Assembly: GCA_002049455.2 (NCBI GenBank)
Contig: KV918944.1
Coordinates: forward strand, 62,001-126,000
Direction: 5' to 3'
Length of the DNA: 64,000 nt
Source: Porphyra umbilicalis
Taxonomy: Eukaryota > Rhodophyta > Bangiophyceae > Bangiales > Bangiaceae
The notes under the pieces were generated by a model, which saw only the letters and a list, made by a program, of their open reading frames with translations, made no database searches and was not told the DNA's origin. Position numbers and translations under genes: made by a program. This document shows, in pieces, positions 1 to 9,715 of the stretch. The first letter of the stretch is position 1. Each line of letters opens with the position of its first letter.

Positions 1-149
1 CCCGCCGGCGCCACCACCCCCATTCGTGCCGCCGACGGGGCCGCCGACGGCCGCCACCGACGCGCCGGCGGCGGCGCCATCAAGCGCGTCCCCGCCACCC
101 CCACCGTCACCCCCGCCACCACCCCCGCTGCCGCCGCCACCCCCATCAC

Positions 150-151
<2 letters not shown>

Positions 152-201
<50 letters not shown>
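152..201. repeat. (CCG)n trinucleotide repeat
   Basis: About 16 to 17 uninterrupted CCG units, encoding a poly-Pro run if read on the plus strand. Confidence 0.9.
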
Positions 202-203
<2 letters not shown>

Positions 204-587
204 CGCCGCCACCCCCGCCCGGCGGGGGCACCGCGTCGCCCCCCCCCCCCCGCTCAGGTGCACCCCCGCGGCGGCAGCCACCGCCCGCAACTCGTCCCGC
301 CGCCGCTTGCGTCGCGCCCGATCCCGCGCGTTGCGGCGCGACGGGGCCGCCACGGGCGGAGACGGCGGGGGGGGGGGCGGACCGCCACTCGCACCCGCCG
401 CCGCTGGCGACGCCGCCGTCGCTGGTGCCGCCGCCGCCGGCAGGGGGGCTGGACGCTGCGGCGGCGCCGCCGCCGCACCGGGTGGTGGCGGGGCGGCAGC
501 GGCGGCGGCGGCGACGGCAGCGACGGTGGCGACGGCGGCTGGTGGTGCGGCGCGCCGCGCGTCGCCGCCGGCATGGCCGCCGCTGCT

Positions 588-648
588 GCTGCCGCCGCTC
601 GTGCTACTACGCTCGCTGCCGCTGCTGCTACCGCTACTGCTGCTGCTG

Positions 649-683
<35 letters not shown>

Positions 684-703
684 GCTACTGTCCTCGTCGC
701 TGC
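588..703. repeat. CTG/CAG-rich repeat, pure core 652-681
   Basis: Imperfect GCT/CTG triplets with occasional CTA and CCG. The core at 652-681 is ten pure CTG units. It encodes poly-Leu, poly-Ala or poly-Cys in the three plus frames, so ORFs across it are not informative. Confidence 0.85.
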
Positions 704-1256
704 TGCTGTTGTCCCTGCCGCTCCCGCCGCCACCGCCAGGCGGGGCGCCCTCACGGGCACGCGGCGGCAGGACCCCCCCCCCCCCCGCCGGCGTTTCGCG
801 CCGACGGGCACCACCGCGTCGGCCTCGCCACGCGTGGCGGTCACCTCATCCCCATCGCGCAGCAGCGCCGCCGGCGCGGTGGGCGGCAGCGCGGCGCCGG
901 CCAAGGAGAGGGCGACGACGGGCGGGTCGGGGGGGCGGCGGTGCCGCCCGCGGGGCGGCCGGGGGAAAAGGGCGGACGCGACCGACGATGCCACGTCGGC
1001 GACGGTGGTCGCCGAGGGGGGGAGGAGGTGCCATGACGCGTGGGGCGGGTGGGGGTGCCGCACGACGATGCGGGGGGGGGGGAGGGGACAGGGGGAGGGG
1101 GCGCCATTGGGGGGGTGACCCAAGCAGAGATGCCAGGCGAGAGGGGGGGGGCACCGATGCCAGGCAAAAGAGGGGCACGCAGAGAGATGCCAGGCAGGGG
1201 AGGCAGGCAAGCGGGGGGAGCGAGGGCCGAGCAAGCGCAGCGACTGAGGGACGTGG

Positions 1257-1312
1257 CACCGTGGGCGTATGCCCGCAGCACCAGCACCGTGGGCGTATGC
1301 CCGCAGCACCAG
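1257..1312. repeat. Perfect 28-bp tandem duplication
   Basis: Two identical 28-bp units, 1257-1284 and 1285-1312, each starting CACCGTGGGCGTATG. This is a recent slippage-type duplication. The rest of 1313-2865 shows no recognisable gene. Confidence 0.95.
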
Positions 1313-2865
1313 ACACGGCGCGCGGATCAAGGACGCGCCGCCCACCACAAATCGCGTTGCGGTTCACGACCGAGGCGAATCCGCGCGGCTTGGGGTCGCG
1401 TCGCAGTACATAGGCGCGGGCGTGGCACAGCAGCTGGGCGCGGCACGGCGGGCGCACGTGTGTCCGCGTGTGCGTGGCGTCGAGTGGACATCCGAATGGT
1501 TCTTTTTCCCGCTTGTTGCCGCGCACAGGTGCTTGCGGATTGGCGGCGGTCAACGGGCGGGGTTTAGCAACGGGTTTCTCTTGGAACAGTGGCAACGTCC
1601 CGCGACCTACCCTGCCGCCGCGCAGGGAGTTCTCGTCGGCAACCTGCCGCGTGTGTGTTGGCCTGCCGCGCCTTTTCGCCGTACCGCCAACCCCGTGTCG
1701 CGGCGGGAGTGCCGCAGTCGCCGTCTCGTGTCGGCCGCCCGCGTGCCGCGAATAACGGCGCGCCCGGCGCCGCCTCGGCGTGCGCACGTCGATTTCCAAG
1801 CAAGTGCTATGTGCTCGTGTGTGAAACGGCTACGGGGCATTGACCTGGCCGTTTCAATACCGAACACCGTCATTGTCGTTGGATGCTTGGAAAGAAGAAT
1901 GGAGAACCGCGGCCAGCAGCTCCGGACGATCAGCAAGGCACGCACCCAAGGTGGCACGCGCCACCGCCAGCACGAGACCCACATCCCCATACGGACGTGG
2001 CCGTCAATCCACTACTCGTCCAAAAGGCACATGCGGTGGCGGGCAAGTCGCCCACGCACTGGCGCACGGCGCGGTGCCACACGACACCCGTGCCGCCATC
2101 CGCCATGCGCCTCCGAGCGCAATCCTTGACGACGGCCCCGACCCAGCGTTGGTCGTCCCCGTCTCGACACTCGACCTAACCTTTACAGCGCCCCCACGGG
2201 ACGCAGTGTGTGGCCAACCCGCCGGCAGAGAAAGAAAAACCGCCCACACAAAAGCCACACACAGCCGCCGATCAACGGCCAAAAGGGAAGGAAAGAAGGT
2301 TTGGGCGGCGTCCCGGCAAGACGGCCGCCACAACAGCAGCATAAAAAAAGAAAATAAAGAACACTCCTCCACAGATCCACAAGCGGCGATGCCACGCACA
2401 CGCACAGCGCACACGGTGGGCGACCGTCATGCGCGCAATCAACGGGAGCAGCCGCCCACGGTGCGCGAGCAGGCAGCCGGGAGTGTGGCAAGGGAGCGAG
2501 CGAGCAAGCAAGTGAGCAAGCAAGCAAGCGTGTGGAGATGCGGGCGTATACAGAGGCCGCGACGCCACACACGAACACAACCCATTGGCACCAAAGGTAG
2601 AGGGCGGCCGAGCCGTCCAGTGTGCGGGTGTGGGGCATGCTGCCCAAGCGCCACGCAGCGATGGGTGCGAGCGACATCCGCTCGTGGCAGACGATGGGGC
2701 CATGAAGACTCACGCACACCCTCCAACACGGTAGGCAGCGATCACCCGCCGCAGACTCAAGATGCAGCTCGTCCTCTAACCCTGCACCATCCACCACACG
2801 CCTCCTCCACTACGCCACAGCGCAATCGTCCACACAAGCACGATGCGATGGCGTCGTGGGCCATC

Positions 2866-4599
2866 TCATCTGCTGCGGGCGCCGTCACGCAGCCGCCACA
2901 TCGGCAGCAGCACCGCCCCACAGGCGGCCGTCGCCGCTAGGAGGACGCCAAAGAAGGCCGGCCAGCCAGCAGACTTGATCACAAGCGTCAGCGGCCACCC
3001 GGCAAAAGCGGCCCCTGTGTAGCTAATGACGCCAAGGAAGCCGAGGGCGGTGGCGGTGGCTTTACCGCCACTGACCTCCGCACCAATGAGCCCAATGAGC
3101 ACTTGCGGTCCATTGACGCAAAAGCCCAGTGCAGCGAGCGCCGAGGCGGCGGCAAGCATGCTGCCGGGAGGGCACAGGGCGGCACCGACAAGCGCCATGA
3201 TGAGTGCGCCAAGGTAGACTAGGGTGACGGCCGCACGGCGACCGCCGGCCGCATCCGACGCGACGCCCGAGCTAAATGCACCGGCCACGCCGCTCAGTTC
3301 CAGGGTCGACAGCAGTACTGCCGCCTTGGCGGCATCAAACTGCTTGACTTCCACGAGCGCAAAAGGGAGCCACGTCTTGAGCGCCTGGCGCACAAAGTAG
3401 AGGAGGAACGAAGCGGCCGCGAGGATCCAGATGGAGCGGCTGGTAATCACGCGCTCCACGGTCTCGCGCCACGCCGGGCGGGGGACCTCCCCATTGTCAC
3501 CCGTTGTCGCACGACCGGCACCGCCATCCACCGCTCGCGCCTTCGGGCGCGGCGGCTCCACCGACGGCTGTGGCCACGAGACGGACCACCCCGCCTCACC
3601 AGGGGTGTCACGCATCAGCGGCAGCGTCAGCATTGCGAGCGTTACGGCAATCATCCCCGGCACCAGCAGACCGGCGCGCCACCCAAGGCTGCCGGCGCTC
3701 AGCATGCCGCACAGCAGGGGCGCGACAAAGGCACCAAAGTTGGCCGACGTCGACCACAGGGCCCACCACACGCCGCGCTCCTCCGTTGGGTACCAGCTGG
3801 TCAGCAGCCGGGCGCAAGCACCAGACCCCGCCCCCTGAACAAGCCCATTAATGGCATACATGATGCAAAGCGACGGCACAGAGCGGCAAAAAGCCAGCGC
3901 CACGTTGGACAGCCCTGCACAGAGCAACCCGAATGCGAGCGTCGCTCGGGGCGACTGGCGGTCCGCCACAATGCCTGTCACCAGCCGGCTGCCGCCGTAC
4001 GCAAACGGAAAGACCGACGAGACGGCACCAATCTGGGCCAGCGACAGTCCCAACTCCGCCCGCATCGCCGGCGCCACAAAAGTAAAGTTGGACCGCAGCA
4101 GCACGTAGACCGCGTACGAGATGCCAATGCACAGGAACACGCGCAGTCGGGTTCGCCGAAAGCGGCGCTGATCAGCCGGCGACGCCGTCGCAAGGCGGAT
4201 GCGGGCCGGCCCGGTCTCTTCAGCATCATCAAAGGTGCCACCCACATCAAACGGCACCGCCGCTGCACTCGATACAATAGGGGTCGAGGTCGCCTGCGTT
4301 GATGGCACCTGGTTCGTAAACGCCGAGCTGTTGTTGGTCAAGACGCAGTCAACACCAGACCGCCGAGACGGCGCCTGGCCCGGGACCAGCCCCCGAGTGG
4401 CAGCACGCAGGGGCGAACCCAGCCGCCTGCGCACGAAGCTGGAGGCGCGGAGGGGAAAGCGCGCAGCTGCACGGAGAGGACGAGGGGTCGCAGTGGTGGT
4501 CGTGGACGCAGCACAAATGAGGCCACCAGCCCGCACGCCAGCAAAGCTGGCGTGCACCGCGAACGCAGGCGGGGACTTCAACTTGGTCGCCATGGCCAT
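2866..4599 (-). CDS. Plastid-targeted sugar-phosphate/phosphate antiporter (MFS, OPA family)
   Basis: The 577-residue protein fits a transporter that exchanges an organophosphate such as glycerol-3-phosphate or a hexose phosphate for inorganic phosphate. Residues 1-150 are basic and rich in Ser, Thr and Ala with few acidic residues before about 80, like a plastid transit peptide. Residues 151-570 form the 12-helix MFS core. The loop-2 motif GSRLVTGIVADRQSPR (203-218), TSWYPTEERG (267-276), RQALKTWLP (404-412) and GPQVLIGLIGAE (497-508) followed by a Gly/Ala-rich helix and FAGWPL (532-537) match the GlpT/UhpT/UhpC branch. A hydrophilic loop (336-385) separates the two halves, as usual. There is no intron. 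The ATG at 4597-4599 is chosen because it gives the full leader; a second ATG is two codons in. The exact substrate cannot be read from sequence, and mitochondrial targeting is possible. Confidence 0.85.
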   Translation of the reverse strand: MAMATKLKSPPAFAVHASFAGVRAGGLICAASTTTTATPRPLRAAARFPLRASSFVRRRLGSPLRAATRGLVPGQAPSRRSGVDCVLTNNSSAFTNQVPSTQATSTPIVSSAAAVPFDVGGTFDDAEETGPARIRLATASPADQRRFRRTRLRVFLCIGISYAVYVLLRSNFTFVAPAMRAELGLSLAQIGAVSSVFPFAYGGSRLVTGIVADRQSPRATLAFGLLCAGLSNVALAFCRSVPSLCIMYAINGLVQGAGSGACARLLTSWYPTEERGVWWALWSTSANFGAFVAPLLCGMLSAGSLGWRAGLLVPGMIAVTLAMLTLPLMRDTPGEAGWSVSWPQPSVEPPRPKARAVDGGAGRATTGDNGEVPRPAWRETVERVITSRSIWILAAASFLLYFVRQALKTWLPFALVEVKQFDAAKAAVLLSTLELSGVAGAFSSGVASDAAGGRRAAVTLVYLGALIMALVGAALCPPGSMLAAASALAALGFCVNGPQVLIGLIGAEVSGGKATATALGFLGVISYTGAAFAGWPLTLVIKSAGWPAFFGVLLAATAACGAVLLPMWRLRDGARSR

Positions 4600-6525
4600 C
4601 GAATGTACAAGAGCTGAGGGAGGAGGAGTACCGTCGTGGGGATCTCAAAGCTGGCCAACTCGGACAGGCGACACGGGCGAGAGCAGGAAAATCGAAGTCG
4701 ACAGAGCGGGAAAGAGACGGGAGGAGGGGGTGGAGGGAGTGATGGAAGTGAGTCACTGCGAGACAGGCGGTCCCCGCAGCGGTCAAGTACGGCACGCCGA
4801 AGGCGGTGGGGCCACGGCGGGAGTGGCGGTGGGGGCTGCCGGCTCAGCTGTGAGCCGTAGAATGCATGCGGTCACAATCGCGCGGAGGGGGGAGGGGATA
4901 CTCCTGGTGGCCGTTCAGCGGCCTTCTCATCAGCACGCGGAGGGTCTCTCCCGGGGGTGCCTGTCGCAATGCGCGATGGCTGGTCCGGAAGACCGCTCTG
5001 GAGATGGCCTCGGGGAGGGCCCCAGGATCGGCCTAGATGCACTAATCCGAAAACGGAACACTTGGCCCCAGCCTTTGGCCAAACATCCTATGCTTCCAGC
5101 ACCTCCAGCCCCCTCCAATCGGGTCCGAGAGGGGGGGGGACAGGGCTGTGATCCCGGGCCCGCTCCCCATCGAGGAAGGTTAGGGCGCGGACCAACGCTT
5201 CTTCATTGGCACAGCAATGCGCCTGGTCGCGTTCGCAGGCGGCGCAGCGGCAGGGTTGGAGTCACGGAACACCGTGGGACAAGTTGGCGGCGGCGGCCAT
5301 TGTCTGAATCTTATGGTCCTCCCAGGTCGTCTACGGTGGTCTTCGCATCTCTGGGGCGCCCAGCAGTCCATTAGAGGGGGGCGGCGGTTTGCGTCCCGGT
5401 CCGCTAAAACCCAAAGAACGACGGTGAGGCTGCACGATGGTCGCCGGCGGAGGCTACGACGCGGCCAGGTGGCGTCTGCCACCGCCGTCGACCGTCCCAC
5501 GGGCCTCTCCCAGGCCCTGGATCCGCACGGGTGCGGCCAGACAGGAGGAAGGCCAGCCAGAGAGGAGGAAGGTGGGGGGCAGCTTTTTTTGCAACCACTG
5601 ACGGTCCCCGCCCCCCAGTGCACAAGGGGGCAACTGAACGCGCTGCCGGCTCTCCCAGACGTCACAGCCTTCCAGGTCCACAGCGCGTTGATGAAATCTC
5701 GTGTCAGGTTCCAAGGTATCTGCAACAAGGCCGAACCGTATTGCTGCTCGACCCCTTTGCGTTCAGAGAGAGATCGAAAATGAGTACATAACTCCTCTTT
5801 GCCCAATCTTTAAGGAGAAGTTCACATCCTTCGAGACATATGTTGCGAGACTCGCCGCAATGATCCCTCGGAGGTCTCGGGGAAGAAGTGGAGCAAGACC
5901 CTGACGGAGGAAAGGATGTGACACCGGCCAGCATTGAGGATACATGCCAAAGATGCATTGAAAGACACGGTCGCTTTATTGTTGCTCGGCGCGGGCACGG
6001 GTGGCAGAGCAGACACGAAATCGATAAGAAAGCCACGGTGTGCTACAGAGTCACGCAGACATGTAGCTAACTGCACACAGCCGCAAACTCTGACAGAGCT
6101 ACAGGCCACCGGACAACAGCAAGCTCACCATGTCAGCGACTCGCGGACACCACGCATGCATGTGCGTATGACACAAGTTACTCGACTTCGATGTCAGCAA
6201 CACCCATTGGTTTGCAAAGAAACAGAAGCCAAGAAAGAGGAAGCCATCGCACATATGCATGGTAAGGATACATGGGGGACGGGCGAGCGAACACGAAAAA
6301 GAAGTACGTGGTCAGTTCATCCAACCCATCCACCACCCACCCACCGCGCGCGTCACACTATCCACACTGCGCCAGTGTGGATCCCCACCCAATCGCCACC
6401 ACCACTAGTCCAGCGACTGCAAACGTCGTCCGGCCCGTCGTAGAGTGACTCCCCCCCGCCCCCGTGCGAGCTGGAGAGAATGCGTGGGATGGAGGGGATG
6501 CAGATAAGAATACGACAGGAACGAG

Positions 6526-6674
6526 GGCGGTCGGCAGGAGGGTGGGCGGGGCGATCGAACAGAGGGTGGCCGGGGCTTCCGGCCAGGAGGGTGGGTGGGG
6601 CGGTCGACCAGAGGGTGGGCGGGGCGGTCCGCCAGGAGGGTGGGCCGAGCGGTCGGCCAGGAGAGCGAGCGGGG
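6526..6674. repeat. G-rich minisatellite, 24-25 bp unit, about 6 copies
   Basis: Degenerate tandem units of the form GGGCGGGGCGGTCGGCCAG followed by AGGGT. Sequence differences between units show the array is not newly expanded. Confidence 0.8.
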
Positions 6675-8010
6675 ATGTTGGCAGCACTTGTGCACTTGGG
6701 CGGCAGCCAGGAGCGGGGCTGGGGGCAGCATGGCAGTCACCTGCACACATGCCGAGGGCGCGCATTGGCGCCGCCCAGCACTTCGAATTATTACTAATCG
6801 CCCCGCTATCCCCAAGCACAAGGCTTGACGTTTTCCAGCCCGCTGGTTGGCTGCCCGGTTGACCGGGGGCGCATCCTGGGTCCCCATTGGTAGCAGACTA
6901 TCATGCCAACAGGTACTGAACAAAGTCTGGCTGACACAAGCTACGACGGTGAGGCGTCCGAGCAGAGGTCTCCATGTGCCCGCAAGAATGCATACTGTGT
7001 ACGCCAAGTCTGCCTTGAACTGGGTGTGAAGGGTGCCGTTTGATCGCGCAAGGAGGACCTGCCCCATGACCCTGCCAGAGCTCTGCACGGCAATGCCAGC
7101 AGCCGTCCCACTCTAGCGACACCGTTTGCGCCCCCATCCTCCCCGACCCCCTCGGCATGTATGTGCAGCCCCCCTCGCCCCCCCCCCCCTGCCAGCAGGA
7201 GAAAGGAGTGGGAGAGGACAGGAAAGGAGGCAAGCACAAGTGTCCGTGGTTGGGCGGTGCCCGCAGCTATTGGGAGTAGACGAGTACGCACATGGGTAGG
7301 GGTGACCAGGTGGGTGGGGTAAGAAGGTCTCTGGGGGTGTCAGAAAGCCTTCTCAGACAGAGCCTTTTAGAGATCGACACAGCGACATTTGCGAGGATGG
7401 TGTCACGAGGTTTGCTGCATGGAAAAACATTTCTCTCACGACCTCTCACGGTTCGCATATATTTTAAGTTCTCCGTGACCCAATTTGACAACGTGCTGTG
7501 TCCCCCGATGGAAGGTCAGCATCACCGTACTGCAAGAATTGAAATTGTGTTGGCCGTCGTCACCTGCCCTAGAAAGGACGATGCAGGTGGTTCTGAGCGT
7601 GCCACGACTCCCGAGAGCGACGCGCTAGTGCCACAATTGCTTGTGCGGGAGGGCCAAAGGTGCATTCTTGGTTCTGTGTCAACGGCAGTTCGTTCTGGTG
7701 CAAACGCCAGGGACACGCGGATGTAGGAGTGCTCTTGTGTCGTCGAGTGTTCATGTTTGTCAAGTCTCAGCATTTAACTTTTCTGAGTCCTTCCAGGAAC
7801 TAGTGCAGAAACTAGAAGGAGCTAATGACCACAGGTGCTACTCTACCTGATTGCAAATACCTCAACTATGCCCACTGAAAATGTTCAATGTACGTCTCTT
7901 CATATAGCGCGTCCCATAAGATCGATCAGATTTAAGAAACCTCACAGCTAGACAGTGACCCCCCCCCCCATTGCCTCGAAACACGGTTTCCCCCCCAAAC
8001 ACATAGATCA

Positions 8011-8066
8011 CGGGAAACTGTGAATCGTCCTCTGAGATCTCGGGAAACTTTGAATCGTCCTCTGGG
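8011..8066. repeat. 30-bp tandem duplication
   Basis: 8011-8040 and 8041-8066 share CGGGAAACT.TGAATCGTCC with one mismatch in the core. No coding context. Confidence 0.85.
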
Positions 8067-8549
8067 CCACCAAGATCGATCCAGATGCCGCCCTGGCGCG
8101 TGCAACGAAATCCGCCCTCAGAGGCTGGGATCGGTGTCGACATAATGATATCACCCCCCTCCACGGCCTTGAGAGGGCGATTCGTGCCGGGGGCGGGTGT
8201 CGACCATCGAATGCAGGCTGCGTTGGACTTCGACAGTGAACTGGTTTAACCATGTGTTACAGTGGATATTGACTGCAATACCAGCTTCCACACAGAAGCG
8301 GTCCGCCTCGCTGCGGCTGTTCGCTTCCTGGTGGCCCGTGGCGCACTCCTCGCCTTCCCAGCAACGCGCATTGCAGGCTGCTGTCTCTCGTACTTCGTAT
8401 TCTGGCAAGGTAGGCGAGTGGCTTCCACCAGGGTGTTGTTCTAACAGATTGTAGCGTGGAGCACGCCCGCCCCGTTCGACGCAGACTCTTCGCCGCCGCT
8501 GCTCCCGCCGTTCGCCCCGTGCTCCGTTCTCCCCGCGTCGCCTAACTCC

Positions 8550-9305
8550 ATGTCCACTGCCGCCTTTGGTCTCCCTGTCGGTCGCCCGATGCTCGCCACC
8601 GCCCGCCTGCTGCGCCCTGCCCTCGCGTCGGCCGCCCGCAGGCGCCCCGCCGGGGGGTGGGCGGCGACCATGTCGGGGGCCGCGGACGCCCCGTCTGTGA
8701 CGCCTTCTTGTGTTCCCTGTGAAGGCATTGGATGTATGTGACCGGTGTGACTTCTGTTGGGGCTTTTGCCGACGGCGGTTGACGTCCCTTTATTTGAGAA
8801 ACGTTTTTCCAAACGGATAGGAAGCGCTTGGATGCGTGCTGCAAGCACGGACTGACGCAAGCATCTGGCGAGTCGTTGCCTCGGCCTTGTTTGCATGCTT
8901 GTCGCCGTTCTCTGGCTCGGTTTGCACCGTCCAATTCCCTCTGCCTGGCTTCCCCCCCCTTGTCCCGCAGCGGCCATGGATCCCAAGGACGTCCGTGCCG
9001 CCGCCGCCGCCCGGATCCCCACCTGGACGGTCGCCCCCGACGGGCGTTCCCTGTCCCGCACCCACACCACCACCTCCTTCACGGCCGGTATGGATTGGTT
9101 CAATGCCATTGCGGTCGTGGCCGAGGCGGAGGGGCACCACCCAGACCTGTCGTTGCGCGATTGGAACACCGCCGAGGTGCGGTTGAGCACCCACGCGCTC
9201 AATCCACCGGGCGTGTCGGAGAACGACTTTATCGTTGCGGAGCGCATCGAGGCGTTGCCCGTCCAGCTCAAGGCCCCGCGCCAGGCCAAGCAGTCGGCGC
9301 AGTGA
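8550..9305 (+). CDS. Pterin-4a-carbinolamine dehydratase, organelle-targeted, two exons (8550-8733, 8971-9305)
   Basis: The enzyme dehydrates 4a-hydroxytetrahydrobiopterin and so recycles pterin cofactor. Exon 2 carries the family core: LSRTHTTTSFTAGMDWF, then EAEGHHPDLSL with the catalytic His pair, WNTAEVRLSTHA, and the C-terminal SENDFIVAERIE. Exon 1 ends in CVPCEG, the Cys-x2-Cys stretch I associate with plant-type homologues, preceded by an Arg/Ala/Leu/Ser-rich leader without acidic residues up to about residue 45, which looks like a mitochondrial or plastid presequence. The intron (8734-8970, 237 nt) has donor GTATGT and a C/T-rich tract ending CAG. Exon lengths 184 and 335 give phase 1 and a 172-residue product. 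Without exon 1 the protein would lack its N-terminal strand. The family is certain; the exact 5' end is inferred. Confidence 0.85.
8734..8970 (+). other. Spliceosomal intron of the dehydratase gene
   Basis: The donor is GTATGT directly after GGAT. The acceptor is preceded by CCTGGCTTCCCCCCCCTTGT and ends CCGCAG. The phase (1) joins CVPCEGIG to the Ser/Ala-Met-Asp start of exon 2 without a stop. Other GT sites nearby (GTGAAG at 8719) would also keep frame but fit the donor consensus less well. Confidence 0.75.
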
Positions 9306-9715
9306 GAGGGAGCCTTGAACGGACCTGTATGTGCTTGTCTCATCGGTTCACTGCGAGCCTTGCGAGGTGGAGTAGCGGGTCCGTCTGTTTCGCGGCGGGG
9401 TGGCTGCGGGAGGTGTGCCTCTACGCGCTCTGCGAGTGGTTGTCGTACGTAGTGCTGGTGCGGCCCCGTGTAATGCATGGCTCTGTGGGACTGGTCGTGT
9501 GGTGAGCCGTCTCTTCCTGCAAGGATTAGTGTTCCTTCTCTTCCCATTGTCTTGTTTGTGTCTTGCCCCCGAGCAAAACGTAAAGTAACACGCGGCAGCA
9601 GACCATGCCATCAATGTCCAAAGTAATCTTTTCTTGTTGATTGCCGTCCCGATCACATAGGGAGCACACACTGAGGAAAAGAGAGGCAACCGACGCCCCC
9701 AACAGAGACCCCCCC
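9306..9715. other. Short convergent intergenic region
   Basis: About 410 bases between the stop codons of the dehydratase (plus) and the Ser/Pro-rich frame (minus). It is AT-richer than its neighbours and probably holds both 3' ends. No canonical AATAAA signal is seen. Confidence 0.5.

Larger units (their letters stand above)
1..1240. other. Extreme low-complexity GC-rich region, no gene assignable
   Basis: Every frame on both strands stays open here because the sequence is almost only C and G. Plus-strand frames read as Pro, Arg or Gly/Ala runs and minus-strand frames as Ala/Pro/Arg. The first 240 bases could encode a Pro-rich (SPPPP-like) segment of a wall or extensin-like protein entering from outside the window, but the frame dissolves at the C-run near 241-250. 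From about 1020 the plus strand becomes purine-rich with G-runs. No domain is visible. I do not call a CDS. Confidence 0.5.
4600..8549. other. Intergenic region, no convincing gene
   Basis: Composition is more balanced than the flanks. Open frames are short, overlap on both strands and show no domain. The best is 7292-7726 (plus, ATG start, 144 residues), which resembles nothing I know. The region holds a G-rich minisatellite near 6.5-6.7 kb and a 30-bp duplication near 8.0 kb. Promoters of the transporter (minus) and of the dehydratase (plus) must lie at its two ends, but I see no clear TATA box. Confidence 0.6.

Noticed and set aside
254..1348. Long open frames on both strands in the first 1.4 kb
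   Set aside because: All six frames are open because of CCG/CTG repeats and C/G runs; there is no domain and the peptides are simple repeats.
7292..7726. 144-codon plus-strand frame with ATG in the intergenic region
   Set aside because: No domain, no composition signal and a random-looking protein; kept only as a note.
8441..9547. 368-codon minus-strand frame over the pterin dehydratase
   Set aside because: It is the antisense shadow of a conserved gene and has no recognisable motif.
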